Assembly (NCBI GenBank): GCA_028285625.1
Contig: JANQOX010000005.1
Span: forward strand, 682,001 to 746,000
Length of the DNA stretch: 64,000 bases
Direction: 5' to 3'
DNA from: Myxococcota bacterium
GTDB lineage: Bacteria; Myxococcota_A; UBA9160; UBA6930
The translations under genes and the position numbers were made by a program. How positions within the stretch are numbered: the stretch's first letter is position 1; each line of letters begins with the position of its first letter. A model generated the notes under the pieces. The model was not told the DNA's origin. It saw only the letters and a list, made by a program, of their open reading frames with translations, and did no database searches. Of this stretch, positions 63,337-64,000 are shown piece by piece.

Positions 63337-64000
63337 TCAGCCGATCCCTCGTCCGGCCCGGATCCTGGCGCCGATCATGCTCGCCAGGTTGCGCACGGTC
63401 TTCGCGTTCCAGCGCGCCACGATGAAGCCGAGGGTGGGCTGCGGGCCCCAGTACTCCTCGAGATCCTCGAATGCGCAATCCGACGCGGCCGTGTCTTCGT
63501 TGACCAGGTCGGTGTCGGTCCAGTGCTCGTGGATCACGCCCCAGGGGTTGGCCCAGTAGTCGAAGATCTGCCCGCCGTATCGGTGGCGTCCGATGCCCCA
63601 TACGGCCTTGCGGCTCTTCGCCTTCAGGTGGTCGTGCCCCGCCATCAGGTCGTCGAGGTTGCCCACCTCGAAGGCCATGTGCTGGACGCGCGTCCCTTCG
63701 TCGAGCGCGTACTGAAAGCCCACGACGTGGTGGTCGACGAACTCCGGGCCGCGGTCGAGCGCGGCGAAGCGCATCTGGGTGCCGCCGTCCGGCCGGAGCA
63801 CCTCGTCCGACTTTCGCAGCCCGAAGCGCTCGTGGTACCAGGCGTAGACCGCCGCCGGATCGCCGCTCTCGAGGACGAGGTGGCCGATCCGCCGCACGTG
63901 CGCCGGCCCCGGACGCACCGCCGGAAGGGGACCCTTCCGCTCGCGGCGGCCATCCACGTTGAGTACGTGGGACGGGGCCGGGTCGAGGGCGTCGAGCGCG
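63337..64000 (-). CDS. Extradiol ring-cleavage dioxygenase, C-terminal part (5' truncated)
   Basis: VOC-superfamily type I extradiol dioxygenase, cut by the window edge: the frame stays open to 64000, so the GTG at 63957 is probably internal. The catalytic domain ligands are a His in RRIGHLVL, a His in VQHMAFEV and a Glu in VIHEHWTD, the 2-His-1-Glu iron site. It opens catecholic rings beside the hydroxyl (meta cleavage). It is the first visible gene of an operon with the FAH-family hydrolase and the sulfatase. Confidence 0.88.
   Translation of the reverse strand, partial: ALDALDPAPSHVLNVDGRRERKGPLPAVRPGPAHVRRIGHLVLESGDPAAVYAWYHERFGLRKSDEVLRPDGGTQMRFAALDRGPEFVDHHVVGFQYALDEGTRVQHMAFEVGNLDDLMAGHDHLKAKSRKAVWGIGRHRYGGQIFDYWANPWGVIHEHWTDTDLVNEDTAASDCAFEDLEEYWGPQPTLGFIVARWNAKTVRNLASMIGARIRAGRGIG

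Overview
The window is 64 kb of visibly GC-rich, gene-dense DNA from a Gram-negative bacterium. Lipoprotein signals, PEP-CTERM tails, an RND pump, a periplasmic catalase-peroxidase and a cytochrome c nitric oxide reductase all point to an outer membrane and a respiratory life. Many Baeyer-Villiger monooxygenases, a CYP153-like P450, beta-oxidation enzymes, a COQ4-like protein and many TetR regulators fit an aerobic lipid, hydrocarbon or xenobiotic degrader of the Myxococcota/Desulfobacterota_B (Binatota) kind. That placement is an impression from gene content only. I see no tRNA, rRNA, CRISPR array, insertion sequence, prophage or integrase. No gap between genes exceeds about 240 bp, so there is no long non-coding stretch to explain. 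The first and last genes are cut by the window edges.

Layout. 0-6 kb: end of a glycosyltransferase, an Rrf2 regulator, and divergently a norCBQD operon whose NorC carries an extra C-terminal cytochrome c domain. 6-10.4 kb: class II aldolase, Crp/Fnr regulator with a perfect palindrome before it, secreted beta-propeller protein, a 3 x 32 bp tandem repeat and a YghU-type GST. 10.4-13.8 kb: TetR-thiolase-dehydrogenase-hydratase beta-oxidation operon. 13.8-22.7 kb: BVMO, membrane-anchored GST-like protein, acyl-CoA synthetase, patatin lipoprotein, GST-like protein, DUF2855 oxidoreductase, CmcJ/NvfI-like protein. 22.7-25.4 kb: amidohydrolase divergent from COQ4-like + TetR, with twin operators between them. 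25.4-29.8 kb: P450 and BVMO translationally coupled, then an MFS carrier. 29.9-33.5 kb: PEP-CTERM protein, PerR-like Fur regulator, palindrome, periplasmic KatG.

33.5-41.5 kb: an unknown protein, two TetR regulators with promoter/operator sites lying on their start codons, two SDRs, a class III aminotransferase coupled to a phosphotransferase, an M14-type deacylase and a CBS protein. 41.5-46 kb: RND permease and adaptor lipoprotein. 46-51 kb: tightly coupled operon of TPP enzyme, NAD epimerase, SDR and GPH/MFS carrier. 51-57 kb: second PEP-CTERM-like protein, NDH-2-like oxidoreductase, SDR, lipocalin, dimethylformamidase-like protein, small membrane protein. 57-64 kb: LmrA/YxaF-type TetR with two operators facing a crotonase, carbonic anhydrase, third BVMO, then a minus-strand operon of extradiol dioxygenase, FAH-family hydrolase and sulfatase.

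How it works together: most loci are small catabolic units (activation by acyl-CoA synthetase, oxidation by P450/BVMO, thiolysis, ring cleavage), each with its own regulator beside a recognisable DNA dyad. Stress defence (NO reduction, peroxide removal, efflux) is interleaved. The most unusual items are the diheme NorC and the amidohydrolase/COQ4/TetR locus with operators spaced 63 bp apart.
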